NCBI GenBank assembly: GCA_964476155.1
Contig: CAYYYS010000001.1
Coordinates: 186,001 to 250,000, forward strand
Direction of reading: 5' to 3'
Source: JAHIYU01 sp964476155
Lineage (GTDB): Bacteria; Krumholzibacteriota; Krumholzibacteriia; LZORAL124-64-63
Length of the DNA stretch: 64,000 nucleotides
The notes under the pieces were generated by a model. It ran no database searches, was not told where the DNA came from, and saw only the letters and a list, made by a program, of their open reading frames with translations. Of the stretch, positions 25,416-33,367 are shown piece after piece; within the stretch, counting starts at the first letter, position 1; each line of letters begins with the position of its first letter. Made by a program: the position numbers and the translations under genes.

Positions 25416-26112
25416 GCATACGGTCCCCGAAAAACCGACCTACCGTCGCAACCAGAAACGCAAGATGTGGGCGGCCGGCGGCGGCGCCGTACTGGTCATC
25501 CTGCTGATCATCCTCTTCGGACCCGACCGGGACGACATCAAACGGCGCTGGGAGTTCTCGGGCAAGGAAGGCCCCATGGAGCTCATGCCCGAACTGTCCA
25601 TCGACGACGGCAGCGACAGCCGGCACCAGGAACGCCTCCGCAGCGAACAGAACCCCCCGACGCCCAACTACGAGATCTACGAAGCCGAAGGCGAGGAACC
25701 GGTGGAGGACATCGTCTCACCCGAACCGGACAACGCCACCGAGCCCGATGTCGTGACCGAGCCCGCGTGGGACGAGTTTGATACCGTCGAGCTCAAACTG
25801 CCCACCCAGACCAACCCCTGCTTCCATCTCGACCGTCAGGTCTATCCCCGCTACCCCGCCGACGCGAGCGAGACCGACCGCATGCGTTCGCTGATCACCG
25901 TCAAGGTGGCGTTCTTCGTGGGTCCCGACGGCAAGACCGGCGGCTCCTACGTGATGGACTCGGACGGAGGCCGCCCCTTCGACGACGTCGTCATCAAGGC
26001 CGTGGATCAGTGGATCTACAAACCGGACTTTGACGCCTGCGCGTCGCCCGACGGCTTCTGGAACGTGCTCACCGTGCTGTTCCGCAGCCCGGTCGAGCGC
26101 ATCGGGCAATAG
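25396..26112 (+). CDS. inner-membrane protein with TonB-like C-terminal domain
   Basis: 238 residues. A basic N-terminus is followed by one membrane helix at residues 27-41 (WAAGGGAVLVILLIILF), a long acidic Pro/Glu periplasmic linker, and a C-terminal domain from about residue 140. That domain has YPRYPADASETDRMRSLITV and the conserved VKVAFFVGPDGKTGGSYVM/VVIKAVDQWIYKPDFDAC pattern of TonB_C proteins. No ExbB/ExbD genes lie nearby; those are at 56-57 kb with a second TonB-like gene. The start lies within the last codons of the amidase gene, suggesting coupled expression and a shared envelope role. Confidence 0.75.
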   Translation: MKPPLSEHTVPEKPTYRRNQKRKMWAAGGGAVLVILLIILFGPDRDDIKRRWEFSGKEGPMELMPELSIDDGSDSRHQERLRSEQNPPTPNYEIYEAEGEEPVEDIVSPEPDNATEPDVVTEPAWDEFDTVELKLPTQTNPCFHLDRQVYPRYPADASETDRMRSLITVKVAFFVGPDGKTGGSYVMDSDGGRPFDDVVIKAVDQWIYKPDFDACASPDGFWNVLTVLFRSPVERIGQ

Positions 26113-26145
26113 AAAACCCCGACCGTAGATCCGGCCGGGGTCTTC
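26112..26145. terminator. terminator hairpin between convergent genes
   Basis: ACCCCGACCG (26116-26125) pairs with CGGCCGGGGT (26132-26141), one mismatch, loop of about six bases. It is flanked by AAAA on the left and TCTT on the right. It lies between the convergent TonB-C gene (plus) and the LpoA-like gene (minus), so it can serve both strands. Confidence 0.7.
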
Positions 26146-26163
26146 CGCTTATCTGTTCCCGCG

Positions 26164-28053
26164 CTACTGAACCTCGCCCAACAACTCATCGAAGACAGGA
26201 CCCGGTATCTCGATGGTGGACAGCGAGTCCATCTCGACGGCGGTCAACGAGTCGATCTCGGCCAGGGCCTCGGCATAGAGATCCATGGGGAACGGGACGA
26301 TCGCACCGTTGCGGTACATGTGCAGGGCCGAGAACATGTAATCGGTACCAGCCTCCATGTTGCCGCGGTTCTCCAGTCGCTCGCGCAGGGCGAGGGCCAG
26401 ATCCTCGCGGCGGGTCATCCCCTGCTCGCCGAGGGTGTCCAGCACCAGCAGCGTGGCCAGGTAGGCCTGACGGGCGATGTCCGTGGCCTCGGGCGGCAGG
26501 TGCTCGTCCCGCCACTCGGTGGTGAAACCGGCGGGCCACTCGGGCGGATAGAGCGCGCTGTCGCTGGGAAAGACCGCCCGCTCCAGGATTATGCCGATCT
26601 CTCTGGCCAGTTCCGCCGAATCCCAGGAGCTCGTCCCCACCACCAGGGCGCCGGACCGATAGAAATCGAGCTGGGGCCCCAGCAAGCGCATCTGGCCCGC
26701 ATCTGCAGGTACAAATATGACTTCCGGCAATGACTTGCCAATCTCCATCAAGGGATTTCGGAAATCGGTCAGCCCCACGTTGAAGGGCACCGCCGAAACC
26801 AGCTTACCGCCCAGATCGAGAATCTCGGTGGCAAACACCTCGTAGCTGCGTAGACCGGTCGGCGTATCCGGATACAGCACGGCGATACGCTCTTTCAACA
26901 GGACCTGCACCACCAATCGGGCCAGCAGACGGGCCTCGAACAAGCCGGTAACGTTGGGCTGGAAGATATTCGCCCCCAGTTCCCAGATGCGCTCGTTGGT
27001 GGCCGTCGGCGAGACGATGGGCACCCCCAACTGCTCGGCGGTCAAGGCGGCCGACACGGTGGGTGCGCTCAACAGGGCTCCCATGATGGCCATGGGCTTC
27101 TCCTGCTGCATGGTGCGGCGTACGGCGAACGAAGCCGCCACCGGGTCACCCTCGGTATCGTGGACCGACAGGGTGAACTGGCGCCACCCTTCGCGGTTGG
27201 CCCGGTCGCGAGCCAGCTTCACGCCGTCAAAGAAAGCGTTGCCGAGAACGGTATAGCGTCCGGTCAACGGACACACGACGCTCAGATGCATGGGGTCCAC
27301 ATCGCCGCTGAACACCGGTTCGGTGATCAGGGGCAACGCGACGTTCGGATCACGCAGCAGCTGTTCCGCCATGACCACCCATGGATCACCGGGCGTTTCT
27401 CCGCGCATGGCATCGACCAGCAGGCCGGCCTCGCGACCGCGCTCGTCGGCCAGGAGCGTCTGCAGCCACAGATAACCCAGCATGGGACGCAGTTCGGATG
27501 TCGCGTGAGCCTCACGCAGGACTTCCAGGTCATCCGCGGACAGCCCCCCGGAAAGACCGATCAGCTTGTCGGTGATCTCTTCCTTGTCGGCGGCCAGCCG
27601 AGCCAGGCCGTAGCGCTGGACCAGGGCATCGGCAGCGCGTGCATTATCCCCCTGGGCTTCCAGCAGATCGGCGCGCAGGCCGAGCAGGGAGTAGGCGCCG
27701 GGGGAATCGGGATAGGTCGTCAGATATTCGCCGCTCAGGCGCAGGGCCTCACCCGTCTCACCGACCCGGTGCGCGGATATCGACGCCATCTCGACCACGT
27801 GGGCCATCTGGGGAAAGCCCTGGTAGCGGTCCATGAGTTCGTAGCCCAGATAAAGCGTCGCGCGATCACGCTCGGCGGCGTGCTCCTCCTGCATGCGCCC
27901 GTAGAGACGCATGGCCAGAGCCTGATTGCTTTCGGTCAGGAGCGAGGATGGTTCATCCATGGGCGACGGTGCCTGACTACAGGACACGACCGTCAGGGAC
28001 AGGCCGATGATCACCAGGGCCAGGGCCGGGATCCGCAACCGCATCTCTGTCAT
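26164..28053 (-). CDS. LpoA-like lipoprotein with periplasmic-binding-protein fold
   Basis: 629 residues from the ATG at 28053, chosen because it overlaps the DUF2914 stop as ATGA; 31 upstream codons in frame look non-coding. The signal peptide ends in the lipobox LTVVSC. Residues about 40-240 are helical and TPR-like (AHRVGETGEALRLSGEYLTT, GDNARAADALVQRYGLARL). From about residue 250 the sequence follows the type I periplasmic binding fold: VCPLTGRYTVLGNAFFDGVK, IMGALLSAPTVSAALTAEQL, VPIVSPTATNERIW, IAVLYPDTPTGLRSYEVFA. TPR plus this fold matches LpoA, the outer-membrane activator of penicillin-binding protein 1A. An ABC-transporter-like receptor is the alternative. Confidence 0.75.
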   Translation of the reverse strand: MTEMRLRIPALALVIIGLSLTVVSCSQAPSPMDEPSSLLTESNQALAMRLYGRMQEEHAAERDRATLYLGYELMDRYQGFPQMAHVVEMASISAHRVGETGEALRLSGEYLTTYPDSPGAYSLLGLRADLLEAQGDNARAADALVQRYGLARLAADKEEITDKLIGLSGGLSADDLEVLREAHATSELRPMLGYLWLQTLLADERGREAGLLVDAMRGETPGDPWVVMAEQLLRDPNVALPLITEPVFSGDVDPMHLSVVCPLTGRYTVLGNAFFDGVKLARDRANREGWRQFTLSVHDTEGDPVAASFAVRRTMQQEKPMAIMGALLSAPTVSAALTAEQLGVPIVSPTATNERIWELGANIFQPNVTGLFEARLLARLVVQVLLKERIAVLYPDTPTGLRSYEVFATEILDLGGKLVSAVPFNVGLTDFRNPLMEIGKSLPEVIFVPADAGQMRLLGPQLDFYRSGALVVGTSSWDSAELAREIGIILERAVFPSDSALYPPEWPAGFTTEWRDEHLPPEATDIARQAYLATLLVLDTLGEQGMTRREDLALALRERLENRGNMEAGTDYMFSALHMYRNGAIVPFPMDLYAEALAEIDSLTAVEMDSLSTIEIPGPVFDELLGEVQ

Positions 28054-28487
28054 TCCACTTCCTCCACGACATCTTGGGACGGCGCGATGGTGAACGAACG
28101 GGTGGCCAGAACCAGCCCGTCGGGATCGAGAATCTTGACGACCCACTGTCCGGTCCAGCCCGGCAAGAGGTCCTTGCGCGACCAGGTCCGCCAGTCGGAT
28201 GATCGAACGGGCAAACTCACCCGCGCCCGCGTCTCACCTTCGTGGTACCAGGCATGCACGATGTCCAGGGGCTGCTGTGCACCCGTCACCCGCGTATAGC
28301 ACCATAGGCGATCCGTGCCCGCGGGAAAGGACTCGGCCACGTCGGTCGGCGTCCGGGTCTCGCGATCGAAACCCGCCGCCACAACGATCTCGACAACCGA
28401 CAGAGCCGGTGTTTCGCCCTCGTCGGCAACCATGACGGACGGCACGGCGAGCATGAACGTCACCAGAATCGACAGCAGATATCGCAT
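28050..28487 (-). CDS. DUF2914 domain secreted protein
   Basis: 145 residues with a cleavable signal peptide (LLSILVTFMLAVPSVMVA). The mature protein matches the DUF2914 pattern: DRLWCYTRVTGAQQPLDIVH, AWYHEGETRARVSLPVRS, then WRTWSRKDLLPGWTGQWVVK and ILDPDGLVLATRSF. The domain is an all-beta, Ig-like periplasmic module of unknown function. It is coupled to the LpoA-like gene by a 4-bp overlap. Its Shine-Dalgarno CAGGAGG directly abuts the end of repeat element copy B, so the whole 5' leader is formed by that element. Confidence 0.8.
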   Translation of the reverse strand: MRYLLSILVTFMLAVPSVMVADEGETPALSVVEIVVAAGFDRETRTPTDVAESFPAGTDRLWCYTRVTGAQQPLDIVHAWYHEGETRARVSLPVRSSDWRTWSRKDLLPGWTGQWVVKILDPDGLVLATRSFTIAPSQDVVEEVE

Positions 28488-28500
28488 GGCAAACCTCCTG

Positions 28501-28666
28501 TTAGTGCTCTGTCAATCCAGGAATTCAAGGTTAGCAGCCCCACAAACGACCATCTGTTGCGTTGCGCTCACTTGAATTAGCCACAGCTAGTCCAGCGCTC
28601 GCGCGCCTTGCATCTGACCATTTGTGACCCTGCTAACCTTAAATTCCTGGAATGACAGAACTCTAG
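28501..28666. repeat. 166-bp palindromic dispersed element, copy B
   Basis: Same length and layout as 2080-2245, but the core is in the opposite orientation. The ends are TTAGTGCTCTGTCAAT and the complement of CTAGAGTTCTGTCATT. The arms (AGGAATTCAAGGTTAGCAG and its near complement) pair with each other but are unrelated to the arms of copy A. The core (TCAGATGCAAGGCG, GGACTAGC, GCTAATTCAAG, CAACGCA, CAGATGG on the minus strand) is clearly homologous to copy A. It occupies the leader of the DUF2914 gene, ending right at its Shine-Dalgarno sequence. Confidence 0.85.
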
Positions 28667-28691
28667 ACTGCGTCTCGCGTGTATAACACAG

Positions 28692-28719
28692 CCGAGGAAG
28701 CGTGACAACGCTCCCTCGG
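28692..28719 (-). terminator. possible terminator hairpin after the parvulin gene
   Basis: On the minus strand CCGAGGGAGCG and CGCTTCCTCGG can form an 11-bp stem with one G-T pair and a 6-base loop. It lies 39 bases after the parvulin stop. No uridine run follows, so termination efficiency is doubtful; it could also be an RNA-stabilising hairpin. Confidence 0.4.
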
Positions 28720-28757
28720 TATGCATCGGCTGATGTGGGGTCGGCCTTAACAGACTG

Positions 28758-30002
28758 TTAACGGCTCAATTCGCGCAGTTCCTCGATGGACTGCGGCGTC
28801 TGGAAGTTTGGATTCCCCAGATTCTCCAGCATGTAGTTGACCTGATCGACAATCTCGGCGTCGGGATGATTACGGAGGATCCTGTTCAACAGGTTCCGCG
28901 CGGTGTACGTGTCGCCGTAGGTGTCGATATGCAGATTGGCTTCCATGAACAGCGCGACCGGCGCGTATTCGGAGTCGGGATAATCCAGCAGCAGGAGATC
29001 GTAGAGCTGGATCTTGCGGTCGAAGGTGTTAGCGATCATGGCCAACCGTATCAACTCCTCGGCCGTCCGCCCCTGCCCGGACCGATACTTTCCGAAATAC
29101 TCGATGTTGGCTGAGGAGCGGTTCGCCGCGATGAAGTCCTCATTGGCACGCTTGCGCACGCTGGGCAGCAGGTCGTTGACGATGCGATCGCGAACCTCAT
29201 CGACCGTCAGCTGACGGGAGGGCTCACGGTTGAGAATCTCCACGATGTGCCAATCACCATCGATGAGCTCGGGTGCGTGAAGTCCACGGTCCCAGTCGAA
29301 GACATGCTTGGCGAAAGCAGGACCGTTAGGGAGAGTCGGGATGAAACCCTTGAGAGAGAACCAGCCCAGATCCCCACCCTGAACAATCGACTTGGCATTG
29401 CGCGAGTATTTCGGCACCACATTGGCGAACAGCCCATCGTAACCACCGGCCATGATCTTCGCGTAGGCCTCCTCGGCCTCGGCCTGGGAGCCGCACTGGA
29501 TGTGACGCGCCTTGACGGAGCCCTGGGTGTAATAGATCCGCTTGTTCTCCTCGTAGTAGTCCTGGATCTCGTCCGGTGTCGGCTCCAGGTCTCGCCAGAG
29601 CACCAGGGAGGCGTAAGCGTCGCGCATGGTCACCCGCCACTGGGAAATCAACTGCTGCGCAACGGCGGGATCCGCCTGGAGCCCCTCGTCCAGGGCGGTC
29701 TGCGCCAGTATGGTTTCAGAAATCATGAATTCGAGAATTCGGCGCTCCGAGTTTTCACCTTCGTAGGTTGATCTAAAGTTCTTGGGCATCTCCCGGAAAC
29801 GGGTCTCGAGATCATGCTGGGTGATCTCCATGCCGTTCACGACGCAGATAACGGGCGACTCGTCCGGCATGCCATTGCCGAAGAGCTCTTTGGGAGCGCT
29901 CAGCTCTCCTTCATTCGTACTCTGACAAGACGTAAGGCCCGTCGCAAAGCTCACGGCAACCAGCAGCACGATCATGCGTTTGACGTTCACGGTATTCAGC
30001 AT
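28758..30002 (-). CDS. periplasmic peptidyl-prolyl isomerase, PpiC/SurA (parvulin) family lipoprotein
   Basis: 414 residues from the ATG at 30002, which has AGGAGAG upstream; the open frame runs 79 codons further but that part is non-coding in character. The signal ends at the lipobox GLTSC. A SurA_N-like region (VICVVNGMEITQHDLETRF, LEFMISETILAQTALDEGL) precedes a parvulin domain at about residues 160-260: VKARHIQCGSQAEAEEAYAK, KYSRNAKSIVQGGDLGWFS, GDWHIVEILNREPSRQLTV. A TPR-like C-terminus follows (PDSEYAPVALFMEANLHI). It should help outer-membrane proteins fold. A 65-base gap separates it from the guanylyltransferase gene. Confidence 0.88.
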   Translation of the reverse strand: MLNTVNVKRMIVLLVAVSFATGLTSCQSTNEGELSAPKELFGNGMPDESPVICVVNGMEITQHDLETRFREMPKNFRSTYEGENSERRILEFMISETILAQTALDEGLQADPAVAQQLISQWRVTMRDAYASLVLWRDLEPTPDEIQDYYEENKRIYYTQGSVKARHIQCGSQAEAEEAYAKIMAGGYDGLFANVVPKYSRNAKSIVQGGDLGWFSLKGFIPTLPNGPAFAKHVFDWDRGLHAPELIDGDWHIVEILNREPSRQLTVDEVRDRIVNDLLPSVRKRANEDFIAANRSSANIEYFGKYRSGQGRTAEELIRLAMIANTFDRKIQLYDLLLLDYPDSEYAPVALFMEANLHIDTYGDTYTARNLLNRILRNHPDAEIVDQVNYMLENLGNPNFQTPQSIEELRELSR

Positions 30003-30067
30003 CTCTCGCTCTCCTCTAATTCGCACGGGGACCGAAGCCGGTTCTTCGGCCCCGGTGTAAGCCAATT

Positions 30068-31162
30068 TTATAGCAGGTCGTCCTCGCCGTTGCGTTCGAG
30101 ATGACCCGTAATCTCCTTGATCCGTTGGGCCGCGTCGACCTTGCAGATCAGCAAGGCGTCTTCGGTGTCCACGACGATCAGGTCTTCCACGCCCAGCAGG
30201 GCCACGGTCTTGCCTGGCGCGAAGATCGTGTTGCCGCATCCGTCGCCCGCCAGCATCCGCACCTGGCCACGATTGGTGTCGCCCAGATCAGGCGCAAATT
30301 CGCTCCAGGCGTCCCAACTGCCCAGATCCGACCAGTCATAGCGGGCGGACATGACCTTGAAGCCGTCGAGCTTCTCCATCACCGCTACGTCCACCGAAAC
30401 CGCCGGGCAGGTGTCGTAGGCCGTCGCCAGCCTGGGCGCAAAATCCACGGTGTCGTAGGCCGCCAAAGGCGCCGCCAACAAACGCGAAATCTCCGGCTCG
30501 TGCTTGGCCATCTCCTTGGCCAGATCGGCGCTGTGCCAGACGAAGATACCGCTGTTCCACAGAAACCGGCCCGAGTCCACATAGGACTGCGCCTTGGTGG
30601 CGTCGGGCTTCTCCACGAAACGCAGGCCGGCTGTTGCGTCGTCCCCGGTGGGAGCCGCAGCCACCTCGATGTAGCCGAAACCCGTCGATGGATGCCGCGG
30701 TGGGATGCCGAAGGTGATCACGCCGCCGTCGCTGTCGGCGAGGCGAAAAGCCGCGGCCAACTGCTCGCGAAAAACGTCGGGATCGGGTATCAGATGATCG
30801 GCCGGCAGCAACGCCACCGGGCCCTCGCCTGCCAGGCGGGCGGCAAGTCCCACGCCCAGGGCGGCGCAGGCTGCGGTGTTGCGTCCCACCGGTTCGGCCA
30901 CGATCCGCTCGCGCGGCAACTCGGGCAACTCGGCGGCCGTGGCGTCGGCCTGGGCCTCGTTGGTGACGATCAGCACACGGTCGTCACCGACCAGGGGACG
31001 CACGCGTTCGAAGGTCTCCCTGAGCAGGGAACTGCCCTGACCCAATGGTAAAAGTTGTTTGGGACGCCTGGTACGACTGAGGGGCCAGAAGCGCGTGCCC
31101 CGGCCCCCAGCCATAATAACGCAGAATCCCGGCTTATCGGAGTCGACGGGCTTGCCCGACAT
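30068..31162 (-). CDS. mannose-1-phosphate guanylyltransferase
   Basis: 364 residues, a stand-alone GMP-transferase without the C-terminal isomerase domain of bifunctional ManC. It makes GDP-mannose from mannose-1-phosphate and GTP. The nucleotidyl motif is VIMAGGRGTRFWPLSRTRRP at residues 15-34 with KQLLPL after it. EPVGRNTAACAALGVGLAARL, LLPADHLIPDPDVF and FVEKPDATKAQSYV are typical of the family, as are FLWNSGIFVWHSADL and YDWSDLGSWDAW. The C-terminus carries the short left-handed helix region. It lies 30 bases after rplI; GDP-mannose would feed the glycan locus at the left end. Confidence 0.93.
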   Translation of the reverse strand: MSGKPVDSDKPGFCVIMAGGRGTRFWPLSRTRRPKQLLPLGQGSSLLRETFERVRPLVGDDRVLIVTNEAQADATAAELPELPRERIVAEPVGRNTAACAALGVGLAARLAGEGPVALLPADHLIPDPDVFREQLAAAFRLADSDGGVITFGIPPRHPSTGFGYIEVAAAPTGDDATAGLRFVEKPDATKAQSYVDSGRFLWNSGIFVWHSADLAKEMAKHEPEISRLLAAPLAAYDTVDFAPRLATAYDTCPAVSVDVAVMEKLDGFKVMSARYDWSDLGSWDAWSEFAPDLGDTNRGQVRMLAGDGCGNTIFAPGKTVALLGVEDLIVVDTEDALLICKVDAAQRIKEITGHLERNGEDDLL

Positions 31163-31192
31163 GCGTTCCTCCCGGAAATGGGCTGGACGCGG

Positions 31193-31642
31193 TCAGGACT
31201 CGGCCTTGACCACCCAGACCTTGATGGGGACTTCCACCTCTTCGTGAAGCTGAACGGGAACGGTGTAAATCCCACACTGCTTGATAGGTTCCGTCAGCAT
31301 GATCTGCTTGAGCTCGACCTTGTGGCCCAGATCGGCCAGAGCCTGGGCGATCTCCCGCTCGGAAACGGAGCCGTACAGCTTCTCATCATCGGACGCCTGA
31401 ACCGAGATGGTGCAGGATATGTCCTTGAAGCCGACAGCGATTTCCTCGGCGGCGCGCTTGAGCTTGACGCTGCGCTGACCGTCCAGCCGGGCCTCTTCGA
31501 CCAGCATGCGTCGATGGCGCTCATCGGCGACTACGGCCAAGCCCTTGGGGATCAGGTAATTCCGGGCATAGCCGCGCGACACGCTGATGGTGTCGCCGAT
31601 CTCGCCCAGATGATCCACCTGTTGCTTGAGGATCACATCCAT
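31193..31642 (-). CDS. rplI: 50S ribosomal protein L9
   Basis: 149 residues, standard length. The N-terminal domain reads MDVILKQQVDHLGEIGDTI and SRGYARNYLIPKGLAV, where the GxARNYLIP loop binds 23S rRNA. A long connecting helix follows, then a C-terminal domain with LYGSVSEREIAQAL and VELKQIMLTEPIKQCGIYTV. It is the last gene of the rpsF-rpsR-rplI cluster, 77 bases after rpsR. Confidence 0.97.
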   Translation of the reverse strand: MDVILKQQVDHLGEIGDTISVSRGYARNYLIPKGLAVVADERHRRMLVEEARLDGQRSVKLKRAAEEIAVGFKDISCTISVQASDDEKLYGSVSEREIAQALADLGHKVELKQIMLTEPIKQCGIYTVPVQLHEEVEVPIKVWVVKAES

Positions 31643-31719
31643 GGTTCCACTCTCTCTCTTGGTCTATGCACACCAGCCGCGGCGAACCGCGGCGGCCATG
31701 CCCCGCACGGCATCACGGC

Positions 31720-31983
31720 CTAGCGGAAGTATTCCTTGATGAACGGGATCAGCGCCAGATGCCGCGACCGCTTGACGGCGGTAGCCAACATGCGCTGATG
31801 CTTGGGACAGGTACCCGTATTCCGCCGGGGAGCGATCTTGCCCCGCTCGGTGGTCATCTTGCGCATCAGATCGATGTCCTTGTAGTCGACAGCGACCAGG
31901 CCCTCGGTGCAGAAGAAACACTTCTTCTTTTTTGCCGGGCGACGCTTCTTCTTCTTGCTGTCCCTCGGACTCTTCTTGCCCAT
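31720..31983 (-). CDS. rpsR: 30S ribosomal protein S18
   Basis: 87 residues. The N-terminus is strongly lysine-rich, followed by KKCFFCTEGLVAVDYKDIDL, then GKIAPRRNTGTCPKHQRMLA and TAVKRSRHLALIPFIKEYFR, which covers the conserved S18 core. Four cysteines (two in CFFC, one in GTCPKH) partly match the zinc-ribbon form of S18, of which only three are visible here. It pairs with S6 in the 30S platform. It sits 42 bases after rpsF; the ssb gene that often lies between them is absent. Confidence 0.97.
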   Translation of the reverse strand: MGKKSPRDSKKKKRRPAKKKKCFFCTEGLVAVDYKDIDLMRKMTTERGKIAPRRNTGTCPKHQRMLATAVKRSRHLALIPFIKEYFR

Positions 31984-32025
31984 TATCTCTCTCGCTTTCG
32001 CTTATTTCGATTCGCAGGTCCGGTG

Positions 32026-32427
32026 CTACTCGTCACCGGCGGGAGCCGGAGCGGCCTCGGTAGCCGGGGGTGCGACCGACCGGGTGGCCGCGGCGCGACG
32101 CTTGGCGCGGTTGGCCTCGTTGCGCTCCTTCCACTCCTCGTCAACGACCACCAAGTGCCTCAACACCTTGTGATCCAGGCGGAACTCCGTGTCCATCTTG
32201 TCGATGGCCGGTCCCTCGGACAGAAAGCGAAGATGCATGTAGTTGCCACGGGTCTCGTGCTGGATCTCGTAGGCCAGCTGACGAACGCCCCAGTGGTTGC
32301 GATCAGTGATCTCGCCGCCGGTCTCCTTGACCATGGACTCGATCTTCGCCACGCGAGCATCCATCTCGGACTCGGGCTCGTCGGCATGCAGCACAAAAAC
32401 GATTTCGTACTTCTTCAATGGGTTCAC
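32026..32427 (-). CDS. rpsF: 30S ribosomal protein S6
   Basis: 133 residues. The core is YEIVFVLHADEPESEMDARV, NHWGVRQLAYEIQHETRGNY, MHLRFLSEGPAIDKMDTEFR and LDHKVLRHLVVVDEEW, the alpha/beta fold of S6. A 30-residue tail rich in Ala, Arg and Pro follows, as in many S6 proteins. The start has GGGGAGGTGAACCC upstream. It leads the rpsF-rpsR-rplI operon, preceded by a 218-base region with a promoter-like sequence. Confidence 0.96.
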   Translation of the reverse strand: MNPLKKYEIVFVLHADEPESEMDARVAKIESMVKETGGEITDRNHWGVRQLAYEIQHETRGNYMHLRFLSEGPAIDKMDTEFRLDHKVLRHLVVVDEEWKERNEANRAKRRAAATRSVAPPATEAAPAPAGDE

Positions 32428-32616
32428 CTCCCCTCGGACAGAACGACCCGAAATCTTTGCCGCCCGCTAGAGAAACGGCTGTTCCGGGTAGGGATGATTA
32501 GGGTGCGCGGTAGTGCCACGTCAGAGGGGCGCCGCCCACCGCCGTCCGGACATCGCGAGCCTCGGGCTCCGTGCCAGACGGATAGAATGCCGCCTACAGG
32601 CGACAATCGACTGGAA

Positions 32617-32645
32617 AGGATAAGACAAGTCGGGGTAAAAATCAA
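32617..32645 (-). promoter_or_regulatory. probable promoter of the rpsF operon
   Basis: On the minus strand TTGATT (32645-32640), a 17-base spacer and TATCCT (32622-32617). It starts directly after the pth stop codon and leaves a leader of about 180 bases before rpsF. In many bacteria that leader carries an S6:S18 autoregulatory site; I could not identify the motif with confidence here. Confidence 0.5.
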
Positions 32646-33263
32646 CTATTCCGACGTCGGCGATGGCGCCTTGCGGTTAAAACGGCTTGCGGCCGCCTCG
32701 ATCCCGTCCGCCAGAACGCAGTCCAGAGCATCACAGGCGTGTCCGATCAGATCCTCGCTCAGGGTCCATTCGCCCGCACCGAACTCCCCCAATACGTAAT
32801 CGGCCCAATCCTCGGCTGGTACCGGATCCTCGCCTCCGCCCACCCCAAGCCTGAGCCGGGGAAAATCCTCCGTCGCCAGGGCCGACACCAGCGAGGCCAG
32901 ACCATTGTGCCCGCCGGTCCCGCCACGCGCGCGCAGACGGGCCGCCCCCAGAGGCAGGGCGATATCGTCACAGACGATCAGGGGCGGCGCCAACCCGTCG
33001 GCGTCCTCCCCACCGAACGTCATCCCGCGTCGGTGGACCCAGCGCAACAGCGAGTCCCCGCTGCGATTCATGAAGAAGAAGGGCTTGATCAGGGCCACGT
33101 CGAGTGCGGCGATCCGCCCCTTGGCCACGGCACACGTGTCGGTGACCGGGCCGAAAACGAGCTTGTGACGTGCCGCGTAGGCATCCAGGGTCCTGAAGCC
33201 GATGTTGTGCCGCGTGCGCGCATAGTCCGGACCGGGATTGCCCAATCCCACCAAGATCCGCAT
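32646..33263 (-). CDS. pth: peptidyl-tRNA hydrolase
   Basis: 205 residues from the ATG at 33263 with GAGGAG 4 bases upstream; 13 in-frame upstream codons are not conserved. It frees tRNA from peptidyl-tRNAs dropped by ribosomes. MRILVGLGNPGPDYARTRHN holds the conserved Asn and catalytic His. IKPFFFMNRSGDSLL, VCDDIALPLGAARLRARGGT and GGHNGLASLVSAL carry the other signature residues. It follows rplY by 104 bases, a common pairing. The internal stretch after residue 70 contains a short insertion (HRRGMTFGGEDADG). Confidence 0.95.
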   Translation of the reverse strand: MRILVGLGNPGPDYARTRHNIGFRTLDAYAARHKLVFGPVTDTCAVAKGRIAALDVALIKPFFFMNRSGDSLLRWVHRRGMTFGGEDADGLAPPLIVCDDIALPLGAARLRARGGTGGHNGLASLVSALATEDFPRLRLGVGGGEDPVPAEDWADYVLGEFGAGEWTLSEDLIGHACDALDCVLADGIEAAASRFNRKAPSPTSE

Positions 33264-33367
33264 GGTCTCCTCCCCTGGCGCTCCGGCCGGCTGCGTAGAC
33301 ATGAAACGAGGCGGCCCCGGGGGACCGCCTCGCTGGAAAGCTGAACGTCGCAGGCGCGTAACCCGCG

